From the NCBI GenBank assembly GCA_039621445.1, contig CP154955.1, positions 40,184,426 to 40,248,425 of the forward strand: DNA of 64,000 nt, given 5' to 3'. Under the pieces are notes generated by a model, which was not told where the DNA came from, ran no database searches, and was given only the letters and a program-made list of their open reading frames with translations. The DNA comes from Euglena gracilis. Its lineage: Eukaryota > Euglenida > Euglenophyceae > Euglenales. This document shows, piece after piece, positions 47,210 through 59,544 of the stretch (the stretch's first letter is position 1; each line of letters begins with the position of its first letter). A program made the position numbers and the translations under genes.

Positions 47210-47699
47210 GGGGAAAATTTTCACGTGTGAAAAAAATATATATTTAGATATGATAAACAATTACAATAAAGACTGCCTCTTACACGGGAATGTACTCATG
47301 CATAACTGTTTTTTATTGAAAAAAATTGTCATCCCGAGGTCATTTGTATGAGATTTGAGATTTGAGATTTGAAACTCATTTAAATGTCGCGGAACGGTTT
47401 TTTTTTCCTGTGAGGCGGGTTTTTTTTTTCCTGGGAGGCGGATTGAAAATGTTGTAATAATTCATGGTTTTTGGAAAAGTATATACTATAAGCCAGAAGG
47501 GAAGTGGTACAGCGACATGTCACTCAGTCTCCGGTACTGTTATTCGCTGTGTTTCACCCACAGCACATTGTCGCCACTTGCCATCAATGAACACCCCTGA
47601 ACCTGGATTGCACTCATGCGTTTCTTGTATGCTTCTGATCTGTGGCTCGTGTGGGTCAGTTTCAACTACAAGGTGAATGACAGTTGAATGCATGTGCGC

Positions 47700-48130
47700 A
47701 GCAGGAGGATCTTGAACGACCTCGAACGACATTCGAGGAGGATATTGATCCTCCTCGAACGACCTCGAACGACATTCGAGGAGGATCTCGATCCTCCTCG
47801 AACGACCTCGAACGACATTCGAGGAGGATATTGATCCTCCTCGAACGACCTCGAACGACATTCGAGGAGGATCTCGATCCTCCTTGAACGACCTCGAACG
47901 ACATTCGAGGAGGATTTCGATCCTCCTCGAACGACCTCGAACGACATTCGAGGAGGATCTCGATCCTCCTCGAACGACCTCGAACGACATTCGAGGAGGA
48001 TTTCGATCCTCCTCGAACGACCTCGAACGACATTCGAGGAGGATCTCGATCCTCCTCGAACGACCTCGAACGACATTCGAGGAGGATCTCGAACCACCTC
48101 GAACGACGTTCGAGGAGGATCGAGATCCTC
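47700..48130. repeat. 43-bp tandem array, about 10 units
   Basis: Same unit and orientation as 45705-45925, alternating GGATCTCG, GGATTTCG and GGATATTG spacers. It is non-coding despite a 283-codon open frame across it. Confidence 0.9.
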
Positions 48131-49420
48131 CTACTACTGTCCATCCCACTACCGTAACCCTCCGGGGGTCCCGCGCCACCCTGGGGTAACCCCCCTCCCC
48201 CCCCCCGGGGGTCTTAAAAGGGAGCTTGCCTCCAGCCATGGAGGGTGTCTCCCGCCTCTCTCGCACGCCGTCCCCCGGCATCTCTCTCCGGACTGGCCGC
48301 TCTGTTGTGTTTGGGGCTGCCATTGAAAGCGTCGTCTTCAACATCGTCCTCGTGAACCGAGCGCTTTCCACGCCCAGGTTGCAGGAAGCAGCCTGCTGTC
48401 ATGGCTAGTTCGGTTAGGGGTGTGTGCAAAGTGTGCGCGGTGTGCACAGTGTGCACGATGACGTCGGCATGCCCATTTGTTGACATTGGTTTCAGATGCC
48501 AGCCCGGTCGCCAGCCATAACTTCCCACCTGCCATCCCTGGGGGTGGGTATTTAAGAAAGACTGTGTCGAGATGCTCTACAGGTGAAAAATCTGATTTCG
48601 AAATTTGGCGAAAGATGTGCTTCTCCCTGCGTTGCAGGGTGTCAAGAAGGTCCACTTTTTTCATGTACACAATGCAAGGAGACCGTTCTGAACCAAAGGT
48701 TGACGTTTGCGTGGGTCAAGAAGTTTTTGTGTTTTTTTGTTGTGTGGAGGTTAAGAAATCTACATAGAAATTGCCCGTTTTTGCAATCTTTTGGTTCTGT
48801 TTTGTTTGCACTTTGGCATTGTTCTTTTGAGGGTCCTTGTTGAGTTTCTCCTGTGCCGGTATATGGTCAGATTATCATCGAACGTGGTGTTCACCGTCAC
48901 CGATCATTCAAGTTATTTCTCAAAAAATGCAAGAACCCAAAAAAAGCTTGAAAAACCAATGAAGCAAAACAAACAGACCAATATGATTCCCCAGATGAAA
49001 GGGAAGTGTGAATTCGCCAGGGCGGCGGGCCGAATGCAAAAGGCATTGTGCGTGGTGACAGTATTCCACCGACCCGAGAGGCCGGTTCTGCTGGCGGCAG
49101 CTTTGGCTGGAAAGTGTCTCAACCGGAGACAGCACCGATGGCTGCCCCGCCCCGCTTCGCCCTCTCGCCACTCCGGCTCCGTCCGCTGCGGTTGGGATAT
49201 ATGTCCACTCCCCCGAAGACTGCCCCGCCCTCAGGCATTGTCGGGTCCCAACCCCCCCCGGAAATATGTTGTTTGCGCGAGACAACCCAAACCCCCAGGG
49301 TTTGTTTTGCCTCAGGGCTGTTGTGTTGGAAAACTCATTGCAGGCCTTTCTGCAAAGTAATTGGCTGAGAAGTCAGGTGACAAGCCCTGGGGTATGTGGG
49401 TATGTCGGTAGGTCGGTAGG

Positions 49421-49754
49421 CATGTATGTATGTATGTATGTATGTATGTATGTATGTATGTATGTATGTATGTTTGTTTGTATGTATGTATGTTTGTATG
49501 TATGTATGTATGTATGTATGTATGTATGTATGTATGTATGTATGTATGTATGTATGTATGTATGTATGTATGTATGTATGTATGTATGTATGTATGTATG
49601 TATGTTTGTATGTATGTATGTATGTATGTATGTATGTATGTATGTATGTATGTATGTATGTATGTATGTATGTATGTATGTATGTATGTATGTATGTATG
49701 TATGTATGTATGTATGTATGTATGTATGTATGTATGTATGTATGTATGTATGTA

Positions 49755-49789
<35 letters not shown>

Positions 49790-49800
49790 ATGAATGTATG
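49421..49800. repeat. GTAT tetranucleotide microsatellite, about 380 bp
   Basis: Nearly pure ATGT repeats with occasional GTTT and a short GT run at about 49757-49772. It opens all frames on both strands (MYVC-type peptides), none of which is a gene. Confidence 0.98.
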
Positions 49801-52778
49801 TGACCAGGACCGGCACTTTTTTTAACTTTCCTCATCCGTCAAAGGGTATTCACTCCGTATGGTTCCCCGATGCCTGGTTCTGTTGGGTCCATCTGACATC
49901 CTCCTTGTGTGTCGGGCGTGCCCCGCCGGCAGCAGTCAAGTCAAGCCTGGCCGCCCTTCGCTCCCTAGTCAACTCCGATGATGTGTGCCTGAACCCCCAT
50001 CTGTGATGGAGCAAGCTATTTCGCATGTCCACCATCCATATGCTGGGAAACTGGGCCGAATTTTTTCTGTTTTTTTTTAGAGAGAGTTGCATAATTTGGA
50101 TCCTACAATTTCTCAAGTCTGGTTTTCACTTCACTCGGGGGGGGGAGCAATGGGTTTTCTGAAGTGATTTGCTGATTTTATTGGCTTGTGACCGATCTCA
50201 CCCCAAAATTTGGAGATAATGGTTTGGACACCTCCCCCTCGCATGACTTGGCCGCCCAAATTTGGCCTTCGGCTTTCAATTTCAATCTTGGCCTCCCATA
50301 TTTTAGGATTTTCGACGTATTGTGTTCATTGCCGCCAAAAGTTCTCAATATGTAAATGCCCCCCAACCTTCACCCTCTGGCCTTCCATTATCTTCCATTG
50401 TGAACGGAAACACACAAACAAACACATGCACATGCGCACCAAAGCCACAACCATGCACCTCACCATCCATCCACCCATCCATCCATCCATCCATCCATCC
50501 ATCCACCCACCCAACCAAGCACACACACGAACACAAAGACACACAACCACACACACACTGGACCACTCCACCCCTTCGGCTCAATGGCAACTTGTCCATT
50601 CTGCCTTGTGGAATTTCTAGTGTATCCCCTGGGAGGATCCAATATCAGGCAAGCTGGTGGAAACTTTTCCTCGCAACCAGTATGAAGTGGCAGATTTTTT
50701 TTTGCCCCCAAACCCCACGTTTTTTTGAAGTTTTTTGGAACAAAATCAAAACAAAGATTGAAGCTCCTCATTTCCACCTCGGCACACAGCCCTGGAAGAA
50801 TTTTTTTTTGCCCGGGGTCCCCCGGACCCCCCTCTCCATGGGATGGGTATTTTCAGTGTTGAGTGTTTTTTGCCCTTCCTCAGGCAATTTCCGCCAAATT
50901 TCATTTTGAATTCCCCCCTCTTTTGCTTGCTTCCGTTTCGGAATTTCGGGTCAACTACCCTCCCTCCTTCAACCCATCCGGATCGGATGTAGTGTGTAAC
51001 ACAGCCCTGTCTCACGGTTGCCTTGGTCCGCAGCTGGAGCCAAAGGTTGCCAGGGCACGCTCCTCCCCAATCTCTACACTCCACCACCCCATTCGCGAAG
51101 CCAGCCGGACCGCCATCCCCACAGCCTCTCTGCCCCTTTCCAAAATTCATCCCGTTTCGCCGCCGCCGTTTGTGCATATGGTGGCCTCCCACCTACTGAC
51201 ACCCGAGACCCAATGTCCCCCGATAAGGGCTCCACATACAAGATGATTTCCTCTTGCCACAGGACCCTTCTCCAGGAAGAATCTTCCGAAGCTTTTTTCC
51301 CTCGCAGAAAGAAAAGCTTTTCTCCCAGTGGAGACATGCATGTTTCATTTTACAAATGAGTCCAAAAGATCGATATTGTTCAAAGAGCTGTTTTGGGACA
51401 TTCTTTCAGTTCTGTTTGGAAGTGTGCCGGGCGTGAGCATTTACATTCAAGGTGAAATAAAAAAAATGTCGGTTGCTGTTGCGGAAATGGCGAAGAATGA
51501 TGGGAACATGGCGGGGGGTTCGGTTTTAAGGCACACCCGAAAGGTCACACCTGACACCGGAGAATTTGGACGAAAATGGCAAAAAAAAATGCTACAAAAC
51601 GGGGGACGGGGTTCTTGTAAGCTTCAGGCCTGTTTTTCTAACCTCTGTGTCTGCGAGTTCCGCAGCTGTCTCGCCAAATACTACTTGGGTCAAACCCTGG
51701 CTGTCCCTCACACGAGGGGAATCCCGTTGAGGACCGTCAAGCGTGGAGGGGGGAGTGGCAGGTATCCGAACCGCGGGGGGTGAGGCTCAGAGCCCCCGCA
51801 GCGATGGGGCAAAGCGCACCAGCGGGCCGCTCACGTATTCCCCTAAAGATCCGGCACAAAACATAAAAAATTCCACATTTTTTTTTGAGCGCGCAGGAAG
51901 AGGTTCTTGGGCTACCCGCACCCAGCTGAACAACCTAAACATATCTGAAAAGCACACCCCACCTCCGAAAGACTGTTACCATCTCTTCCATCGAGACAAA
52001 TGGCGGGGGAGAGGGGGTGCCATACCGCTTCTCAGGGCTTCCAGATGACGTTGCAAAATCTGGGGAGATCTGGTTGAAGCGCTTCTGGACCTCCTTGTTC
52101 AACCAAATTACAGAAATACGCAGCACCACAATCCAATTCCGCATATCTGCTGGGAATTTGGGGGCGTATGCCAAAGTTGGGCAGGGGCGGGGGCTAGGTT
52201 TTGGGGTTCTAGGTGTTGTGTGGCGACTCATAACACAGCCCCTGCCCTAAATGCCCATTTTTGATGCAAATTTGTCTGGTCGGACCAAGCTTGGAACCCG
52301 AACCCTCTGCAAAGCAGTTTCAATATGAAGCAGAAAAACTTAAAACAGGCGGCGCACACATTAAATTAACATTTTTTCATCAATTTTGAACTGTCAAATG
52401 GTTACTCGGGTGATTTTCAGGTGGTTGTAAATTACTGTAAGCCACAAAAGCCAGCAAAAGGTTTTCCATAAAAAATCAATAAAATAATAATCAATAAATA
52501 ATAATAATGATTTCAACAAGAAGACATAATGAAAAATGATTTCGATGATGATAAATGATTTCGATTTCGAGGATGCTTATTTACCCCCACTGCTTTGAAA
52601 GTCACCATCACCGACAAAGCGTCTCCAGAAGGAGAGCACACATGAGTAGGCCCGGTGAGGGGCGAAAGCGTCCAGGAAGAAGGCTTCCCGGAACACAAGG
52701 AAAAAATGAAGCGATGAGAACGGGATGTATAGGGGTGGGCGGTGCGGCTGGTTGTGCTCCATGCCATTCCACACTCAC
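49801..52778. other. Non-coding region, no gene seen
   Basis: Contains a CCAT microsatellite (50460-50508), CA-rich text to 50560, and an inverted fragment of the GGTATCCGAACCGCGGGG dispersed repeat (51755-51835). Several open frames of 100-150 codons overlap on both strands and show no domain or exon-like bias. Confidence 0.4.
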
Positions 52779-53012
<234 letters not shown>

Positions 53013-53833
53013 ACACACCAATCCGAATCAAGGGCTTCTTGAGGTGCTCAAGGTGCTGGCTGAACCCCCCCCCCCCAGTGGGTGGGGGCACAGGGGTGGG
53101 GGTAGCCAGGTAATACCCCAAAACAGGCAAAACGAAACCCAAAATCCAACTGCGTTGGAATCTTTGAAGTTTGGGGCAATGTTCGAAGGTGAAAAATAAA
53201 AACCTCTCAAAAAAACATTTTTGACCAGTTTTGACCGTTCAACGCGCTGCCCCGACTTATTTTTTTTTTACGCCTGGGGGGGTTCGCAGTCTGGCTGGGA
53301 GTTGCAGGCTGGGAAAAAAAATGCTGCTGCTGGACCCCCGGGGTGGGGTCCCCTCCGCCTAAAAAAAAACCTCTGATCCGAATAAACATACATGCCACCA
53401 ATTGTAATAGATGGTGACGGCAGAGAAGACCTTCCGCATAACCATGAGAATAATTGACCACATGTAGGAAAGAAGAGTGATTTCGTCCATGAACATCTGC
53501 GTGCCTGTCCGGAAAATATCTGGCGTCACATCGCACTTACATGGAGCAAAATGCAATTCATTTCCACATCAAAGGGCAACTGGGAGATCCTGCACGGTTG
53601 TGTTTGGCCATTCTCGAGTGGCGGTTGTCTGTCACCCTTGGCGCACACCAGGGCGAGCGGCTGTGCTGACTTACAAAGTCAGGGCACCGGCAGTGCAGAC
53701 TTTACAGGATGCTGAGCACATCCGGACCAAGTGCGGCACCCACGCCTTTTGGTAAGACCCGCCTGATCTGATCTGGGAGCTCGCACTTCGACGCCAAGGG
53801 AAACATTCTACCCTCAAATTGCCACCCGAACTA
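53013..53833. other. Non-coding, no gene seen
   Basis: A GC-run repeat with a GGTGCTGGCTGAA motif lies at 53050-53110. A weak open frame at 53477-53755 on + has no recognisable domain. Confidence 0.35.
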
Positions 53834-54132
53834 CCCCTACCCACCCTATATCCAACGACTAGTAACCTCTGCACCCCCCCCCCCCCGGTCGGAGTGGACA
53901 TAAAGTTGTGACCAACAGGGTGTCCTCCAACTTTTTGGGCAAGACTTTGTCAGAATTGCCCAGAATTATCAGCTTTGCGCCGAAAGTTTTTTGGAAATTT
54001 TGACAAAAATCTTTGCCAAAAAAAGTGCCAAAAAGTGGCATTTTGGCCAATTATTGGTTGAATAGGAGCCCAAAAGTTTGGGACGGTCGTTGGACATAGG
54101 GTGGGGGGGGTCATTGGACAAGGGGGGAGGGG
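53834..54132. mobile_element. C-run-capped element, TATRTCCAACGAC family
   Basis: CCACCCTATATCCAACGAC at the left mirrors GTCGTTGGACATAGGGTGGG and TCATTGGACAAGGGG at the right. The core (TTTGCGCCGAAAG, AAAAGTGGCATTTTGGCC) resembles the element at 10480-10887. Confidence 0.55.
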
Positions 54133-57100
54133 TAATCGGGATGAGATTGGGTGGACGCTGGGGTTTTGAATGAGTGGGGAGGAAGATGGAGGAGGGTCCC
54201 CCTGGAGGAGGGACCCCCCCTGCGCAAATCCTGCGCAAAGGGCTTTCTGGTGTGAAATGTCAATTTTTTTGGTCGAATTGATGAAAATCCCAAAAATCGC
54301 GTTTTCACACCTTTTTTTCCTGAAAAATCAGCCAAGGTACACACCAAAAATTCATCTTCTCCGGCGGAACGCACCGGTTATTGCTTGAGTTCCGGGGGTC
54401 CGGAATACCCCCTCCCTGGGATCTGAAGGGGGGTCTGGATCATACAATTGCTTACCAGGGGGGGGGTCACTTTCCACTTTGAAAAAAATCTACTCAGACA
54501 ATTTTCAAATACCAGTCATCCGCTTCCGACCCCCTCCCCCCAGGGGGTCTGTCATTTTGGCCACTTGGCCAAAAACAGCTCAAAATCAATGGACTCTGGA
54601 TAAAAATCCCAAAAAAATTCTCTGGTGCCTTTGGAGCCAAAAACCAGTCAGATGCTCTGAAAAAACCAATCACTCACCCCAGGGGGGGTTGGACACACCT
54701 TGAACATTGGTATGCTCTGGACATCCCTCTCCCCCTGGGGGGGAGGGGGGGGTAAGGGTCTGACCCCCATTATGCGCAGAACCAACGCTCATTGGTCGAA
54801 TCCACCACCGATAGGGTTTCCAGGATGAGCACTCAGCCCTGGTTCGAACATTGTTCTCCGCAGAAAGGCTTGGGTGCAATGAGGTAGTGGTGTTGGGTAT
54901 ATTTATCTTTCAAAGTGGTGCTGAAGGTCCGAGGCCATGGCCAGAGGGAGAGAAGAAAATTCACAATGAGAGGTGCGTGCCACGATCCCCTCAATCCCCT
55001 TCCATGTTCCGCCCAATAAGGACAAATAATGGGGTGGTTTTCTTTGAAATATTGTGCGGCAATAAAACTGGGTTATGCTGGAAAAAATACGGTGCAAAAC
55101 TGTACCAAACGGCTGGAGGAGAACAGAAAAATGGTGTCGGCATCCACCCAAAATCGGAAATCTGCAACACCCCAAAAACAGCTCCGGCTGGCCCAGAATG
55201 TCCCAAAAAAATGCACACCATGAACAAAGGACCAAAATATAACCCCGGCGGAGGCTTTTGATTTGGCGACCAAATAATATCGACAACAACCCCCTTGGGA
55301 AATGGCAACAAATGCCGCACAGCGGCATATGGAACGGGTAAAAATCCCGAAAAATTATCATTCGGTGGAAATTTTAGAAATTGGGCACCTTGCCCTGAAT
55401 AAAAGCTTTCTTGCTGGGATTTAGCTGAAAAATGATGGAACTTGAGCAAAATGAACGTGAAATGCGTTGGAAAGCAAATACAGAAACTTGATTATTCCCT
55501 TCCGATTATCCTCTTCAATAAATCCCCCTTTTTGAGCATCTTGAGCCCTCTTGAAAAGGGAGCAAAATCGGAAGGTGGAAGGGTTGTGGGGTTATCTCAA
55601 TTGATCCACGTGAATGAAATTGGTGATATAAAATTTTCCAAAATAAACCAAATTAGCCTAAAATCCATAAAAGATTCTGCGGAATTATGTAAAAAAATGG
55701 GGCATTTTCAAGAAAACCGTTAAAAAAAATTGCAGCAAAATTACCAGGAAAATTGCAGAAAAATTGATATGGGCAGCGAAGCCCCTTTGGGGTTGGGGCA
55801 ATATACCAAGATATCAAGCGACACGGTTGGAGCTTGGGTCACTGGAACAATTGTGGTTGGGCCGCCACGGTCTGAACAAAAAAAAATCAGGTTTCAAAAT
55901 TTGAAAGTGGTCAGGTGTGACCGGCCATGGCCCAACCATTTCGATTCCCATGCCCTGAATTGGGCCTTAGTTGGGCCGCAGCTGTCTGCGGTCGGCCGCC
56001 GGCAGCTGCCAAATTGTCATCCCAATTGTATGCAGATTGAGGAAAGAAAGGATGAAAATTTCGGGAAAACTGCGGAAATGTGGAAGAATTACAGAACCTG
56101 GGCACTCTCCTGGGATCTCCTTCCCAGACTGCAAAATGCTGGTGTAAACCCCACCCACAAATTACACACCTCCCCATATAACAAACACCTCTCTGGGACT
56201 GGCTTCCCAAATAATACCGCCCCTGCTTCCATTGCACACAAACACACCAAAAAACAATACGAAAGCCTGCAAGGGCCTGGTTGGGCGCTGATGTTGAATT
56301 GTAGTTGCAGTAGCAACAAAAAAAATTCAAAATTAATAATCTGAAAACGATACAAAATGTTGCCTGGAAGAAATTCTCTCAAATGCTTTCCCCGGCCTTT
56401 TTTGCGTTTGCATTTACCCCCCCCGAAAGCTATTTATGCAGGATTATTTATATGGTCTGCCCTGCCCTCAGATGGTGGGCCGCCCTATTCAAGTCGGTGG
56501 CCATGGCACCGGAGGCAGAGCTACAAATTCTCGTTTTTGGCCCACCAGCGATGCCTGAAATACAACTGTACAGGTCAAATATGAGCCCTTGAAGGAGGCT
56601 GCGGATCAGTTCGTCGGAAGGGGAAGGGAATCGAAACGAGAGAGGCTGGTGGACTGCACCAGCGCTGCTGTGTTGCTATTAAACCCCTGAAGCACATGAA
56701 TTCCCTTCAACGCTGTCCAAATACCTGCGCACCCACATTATGCGAACAGGGTTGCGGACGAGGAGAGCGTTTCGGGGGAGGGGGGCACTGGGGCACTGTC
56801 CAAGACGTGGTGCCACGGGAGGTCAGCGACGGAACAGCGAAAAACTGCTGCATAATGTTCGGAATTGTGCTGTTTGTGTTAACAACACCGTATCCATTGG
56901 AGAGGGTGGGGGGAGTGGATTCATTCATGCTCCATTTGACGATGGCACACGGAGCCAGGAGTGCTGGGTACATGACCTCAGGGGTTAGTGCAGGCTGCAA
57001 ATGGATGACCACCAGGGGGAGTGTTGCCAAATGGCGGAAGAAACACAACTGCCCTCCAAAAGGGGTTCACGCAAGAGGTGCAAAAAGTTGGACAGCTCTT

Positions 57101-57268
57101 TGAATTTCACAACGGAAATTATACAATATTAACCTTTGGTTACATACAGGCTTTAAAGAGAAGCAATACGAAAAGTCAGAAAGACAGGCGGGAAGAAAGA
57201 GGTCTGGGCAGCAATGAAATTGTCCTTCAACGGAAATACATCAACTGGTTGATCCATCAGACTACAAC
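54133..57268. other. Non-coding region, no gene seen
   Basis: G/C-run repeats lie at 54180-54240 and 54525-54770. The rest is mixed-composition DNA with overlapping open frames on both strands and no domain features. Confidence 0.4.
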
Positions 57269-57721
57269 CAGGGGGGGGGGAAATGCAACTTGGCCCTTCA
57301 AATTATGCAAGTCAAAAAAATGCAAAAAAATGCAAAAAAATGCAAAAAAAATGCAAAAAAATGCAACTTGCATGAAAACCCTGAGAAAAAGCTGGAATAT
57401 AACAGAGCTTTGCTGCATAAAATCAAAAAAATTTTCCAGGGCAAAATATTTTATGCAAAAAAATGCAAAAAAAATGCAAAAAAATGCAAAAAAATCCAAA
57501 CATATGACAACCAACTACAAAATTTTTTTCCAGGGCAAAATATTTTATGCAAAAAATGCAAGAATATGCAAAAAAATCCAAACATATGGCAACCAACTAC
57601 AAATTTTTTTTCCAGGGCAAAATATTTTATGCAAAAAAATGCAAAAAAATGCAAATTTCGGGAAAAGCCGATTATGCAAAAAAAAATGCAAATTATGCAA
57701 GTTGCATTCCCCCCCCCCCTG
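57269..57721. mobile_element. CAGGGG-ended element with GCAAAAAA core, inverted copy
   Basis: The ends are CAGGGGGGGGGGAAATGCAA and, as reverse complement, CAGGGGGGGGGGAATGCAAC. Target duplication is CTACAAC (57262-57268 and 57722-57728). The interior is the reverse complement of the 39105-39656 copy, including AACCAACTACAAA and GGCAAAATATTTTATGC blocks. Confidence 0.75.
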
Positions 57722-58275
57722 CTACAACACATTCTACCTAGAGATCTGCACCCTTGATGAATGGGAGTATGCTGAATGTGACCCATTCCTCTATACACCT
57801 CCGAAATCCGAAGCCCGAAATGCGTTGCACCCATCAGCCGGGAGCCGGACTGAATTTGACCAACTCCACTGGGGAAGGACCTAGTCTCGGAGTGCCATAG
57901 ATTCCTGCTCATGAAGGGACTGGGGGGGTTGGCACGGGTGCCGCAAATCAGTTTCTTCGGGGCTGGCGGCGCCCTCGGCACCGGACCCACCCCTGGGGGG
58001 GGTCGGATCTTGGTGTCTTGAAGTGCCTTGAAGTGCCTGCCCAAGCAGGAACCCCAAGGACAACCAGGCTGGTCCCCACCCACCGGGCGCCGAGGCGTCG
58101 TGGCTCAGTCGCACTCCCCGACGGCTTGCACGCCTGATCTGGACCCGTAGGTCGGGGTGTGGGGGGGAGGATAGCACGGGACATGCGCACCGGTGGGGGT
58201 GCAAGTTGTCGGCCGCTGCCTGAGTCCGGGGGTAGGCCCGGCCTTCAGGTGGCGGCGAGGCGGGCCGGGCGGGCC
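57722..58275. other. Region 3' of the copy 3 gene
   Basis: No gene is seen. It should include the polyadenylation region of the minus-strand gene ending at 58276, but no unambiguous signal was picked out. Confidence 0.35.
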
Positions 58276-58399
58276 TTACGCGCTCCAGCGGCGGCGCGGG
58301 GGCGGCGGCAGTGCCTCCAGCAGGGCGTCCACCTCGAACGGCTCGCGGTCAGGAAGAGGGCCGAGGGCTGCCGTGGCATCCGACGTGCCCGGTGTGTTA
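58276..58399 (-). CDS. CELF-like protein copy 3: terminal exon
   Basis: The acceptor CGGCCAG lies just upstream on the minus strand. The frame reads SNTPGTSDATAALGPLPDRE and ends LLEALPPPPRRRWSA, with TAA at 58278-58276. The GPLPD and PPPPRRRWS motifs align with the copy 2 end GPFPDSWLEPPRRRWSL. Confidence 0.65.
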
Positions 58400-58824
58400 C
58401 TGGCCGTGCGAGCGTGGGCGTGTCCAAGCACCTATGATGGGTTCCGAATTTTAGCCCGCGGTCGGCAGCGGTCGACAAATGTTACCTGCCAACCAAAAGT
58501 GGGCAAAAGCAGTCAAAAGAAGCGAAAAAACAGATCAAAAATAGGTGAATTATGGTGACAAATGGGCCAAAAGGGGCTAAAATGATATAAAAAAAAAGCG
58601 GCAAAAATTATGACATGAGCAGATGATCCATGAAATCTCAAAATCTGGGGTAAAAATGAGCCAAATTGTTGATTCTCACCGAAAAATTGGCATCAATTTG
58701 GAAAAAGTTGCGCGTTCGGCTGCGGTTGGCAACCCACGTATGACAGTCACCAAAGCTGCGGTTGGTTGCGGTCTGCTGCGATCGGCTGCGGGAGGGATAG
58801 GTGCTTGGGCATGTCTTGTGCGTG

Positions 58825-58832
58825 TGCGTGTA

Positions 58833-58876
<44 letters not shown>

Positions 58877-58878
58877 TG

Positions 58879-58910
<32 letters not shown>

Positions 58911-58992
58911 TGTGTGTGTGTGCGCGCGCGCGTGTGTGTGCGTGCAGGTGGGTGGGTGGGTGTGCGTGGGAGCGTGTGTGTGTGCGCGCGCG
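58825..58992. repeat. TG/TGCG microsatellite
   Basis: Runs of TGCG, TG and CGCG. It lies in the last intron of the copy 3 gene. Confidence 0.97.
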
Positions 58993-59369
58993 CATATTTG
59001 GGGGTGCATGAAAATGGGTGGGTTGGCTGGAGGGATGGGGGATCCTTGAAAAAAATACTTGTTTGGGCTTCAAAAACGTGCTCATACACTTCTGACGACC
59101 AATGCAAATGCTGTGGACCACAATACGAGCCCGAGTCAAGGGATTGAGCACTTTAAACTGAGAAAGGGACATGTGGGGTAGGCCTTTCATTACCTGCCTC
59201 AGACTGTCTTTGGAAGGATGGATGGTGGCATTTGTCTCCTGCAGGGGTACGGTTGAAGGAGGTCCATTTTTAGAAATCTTCGAAATTCGAGCCGAAAATG
59301 AAGCCAAAAAATCTCCGCAAAAACAAGGCAAATTCTGGGAAATTGCCAGTCGGGAAGACTGCCACGTAC

Positions 59370-59544
59370 GTGCACTCCTCGTGCCCCGCCGCCCTGGGCA
59401 TGGCTGCTGCCGGAGCCCACGGAGGACACGGGGCTGGATGGCGCGTGGGGGAGGGCGGCGGGGGGCGGGTTGGGCTTCGCCTTCCGCGCCAGCCGCTCGT
59501 CTGCCGACTCGGCGAACTTCACGTCCAACGGGGGGCGGGCCGGC
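59370..59544 (-). CDS. CELF-like protein copy 3: RRM2 last strand and linker
   Basis: Reads PARPPLDVKFAESADERLAR then KAKPNPPPAALPHAPSSP and SVGSGSSHAQGGGARGVH, with a good donor CAC|GTACGT. The acceptor is either GGAG at 59545-59548 (aligned with copy 2) or CCACAG eleven bases upstream. The serine/proline/glycine linker is shorter than in copy 2. Confidence 0.65.

Larger units (their letters stand above)
45419..48229. mobile_element. 2.8-kb insertion with 10-bp target duplication
   Basis: Flanks CCTCCAGCCA at 45409-45418 and 48230-48239 are identical. The unduplicated site in unit 1 (about 36008-36016, CCTCCAGCA) joins the same surrounding text directly. The ends are weakly inverted: GCTTCTTTTTAAG at the left, and GCTCCCTTTTAAG at the right as reverse complement. 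A 9-10 bp duplication is typical of Mutator-like elements, but no transposase is present. Contents in order: C/G runs, a 40-bp palindrome, a 43-bp repeat array, a duplicated 170-bp block, two large hairpins with AT-rich DNA, and a second 43-bp array. Confidence 0.7.
37076..49260. repeat. Segmental tandem duplication, unit 2 (about 12.2 kb)
   Basis: This is the second copy of the 27947-37075 unit, enlarged by insertions. These include the CAGGGG element at 39105-39656, C-run elements at 41941 and 44310, and the 2.8-kb insertion at 45419-48229. Unit 1 lacks these elements at the matching places. No gene is recognised. Confidence 0.7.

Noticed and set aside
45705-48130. CRISPR-like array
   Set aside because: Units are contiguous 43-bp repeats with no unique spacers, in a eukaryotic context with no cas genes.
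47520-48371. 283-codon minus-strand open frame with RSSSNVVRGRSRR repeats
   Set aside because: It arises from the 43-bp tandem array. Three units give a 43-residue period, with no domain or splice support.
49266-49835. Long open frames of MYVC/IHTY repeats on both strands
   Set aside because: They are translations of the GTAT microsatellite, open in every frame.
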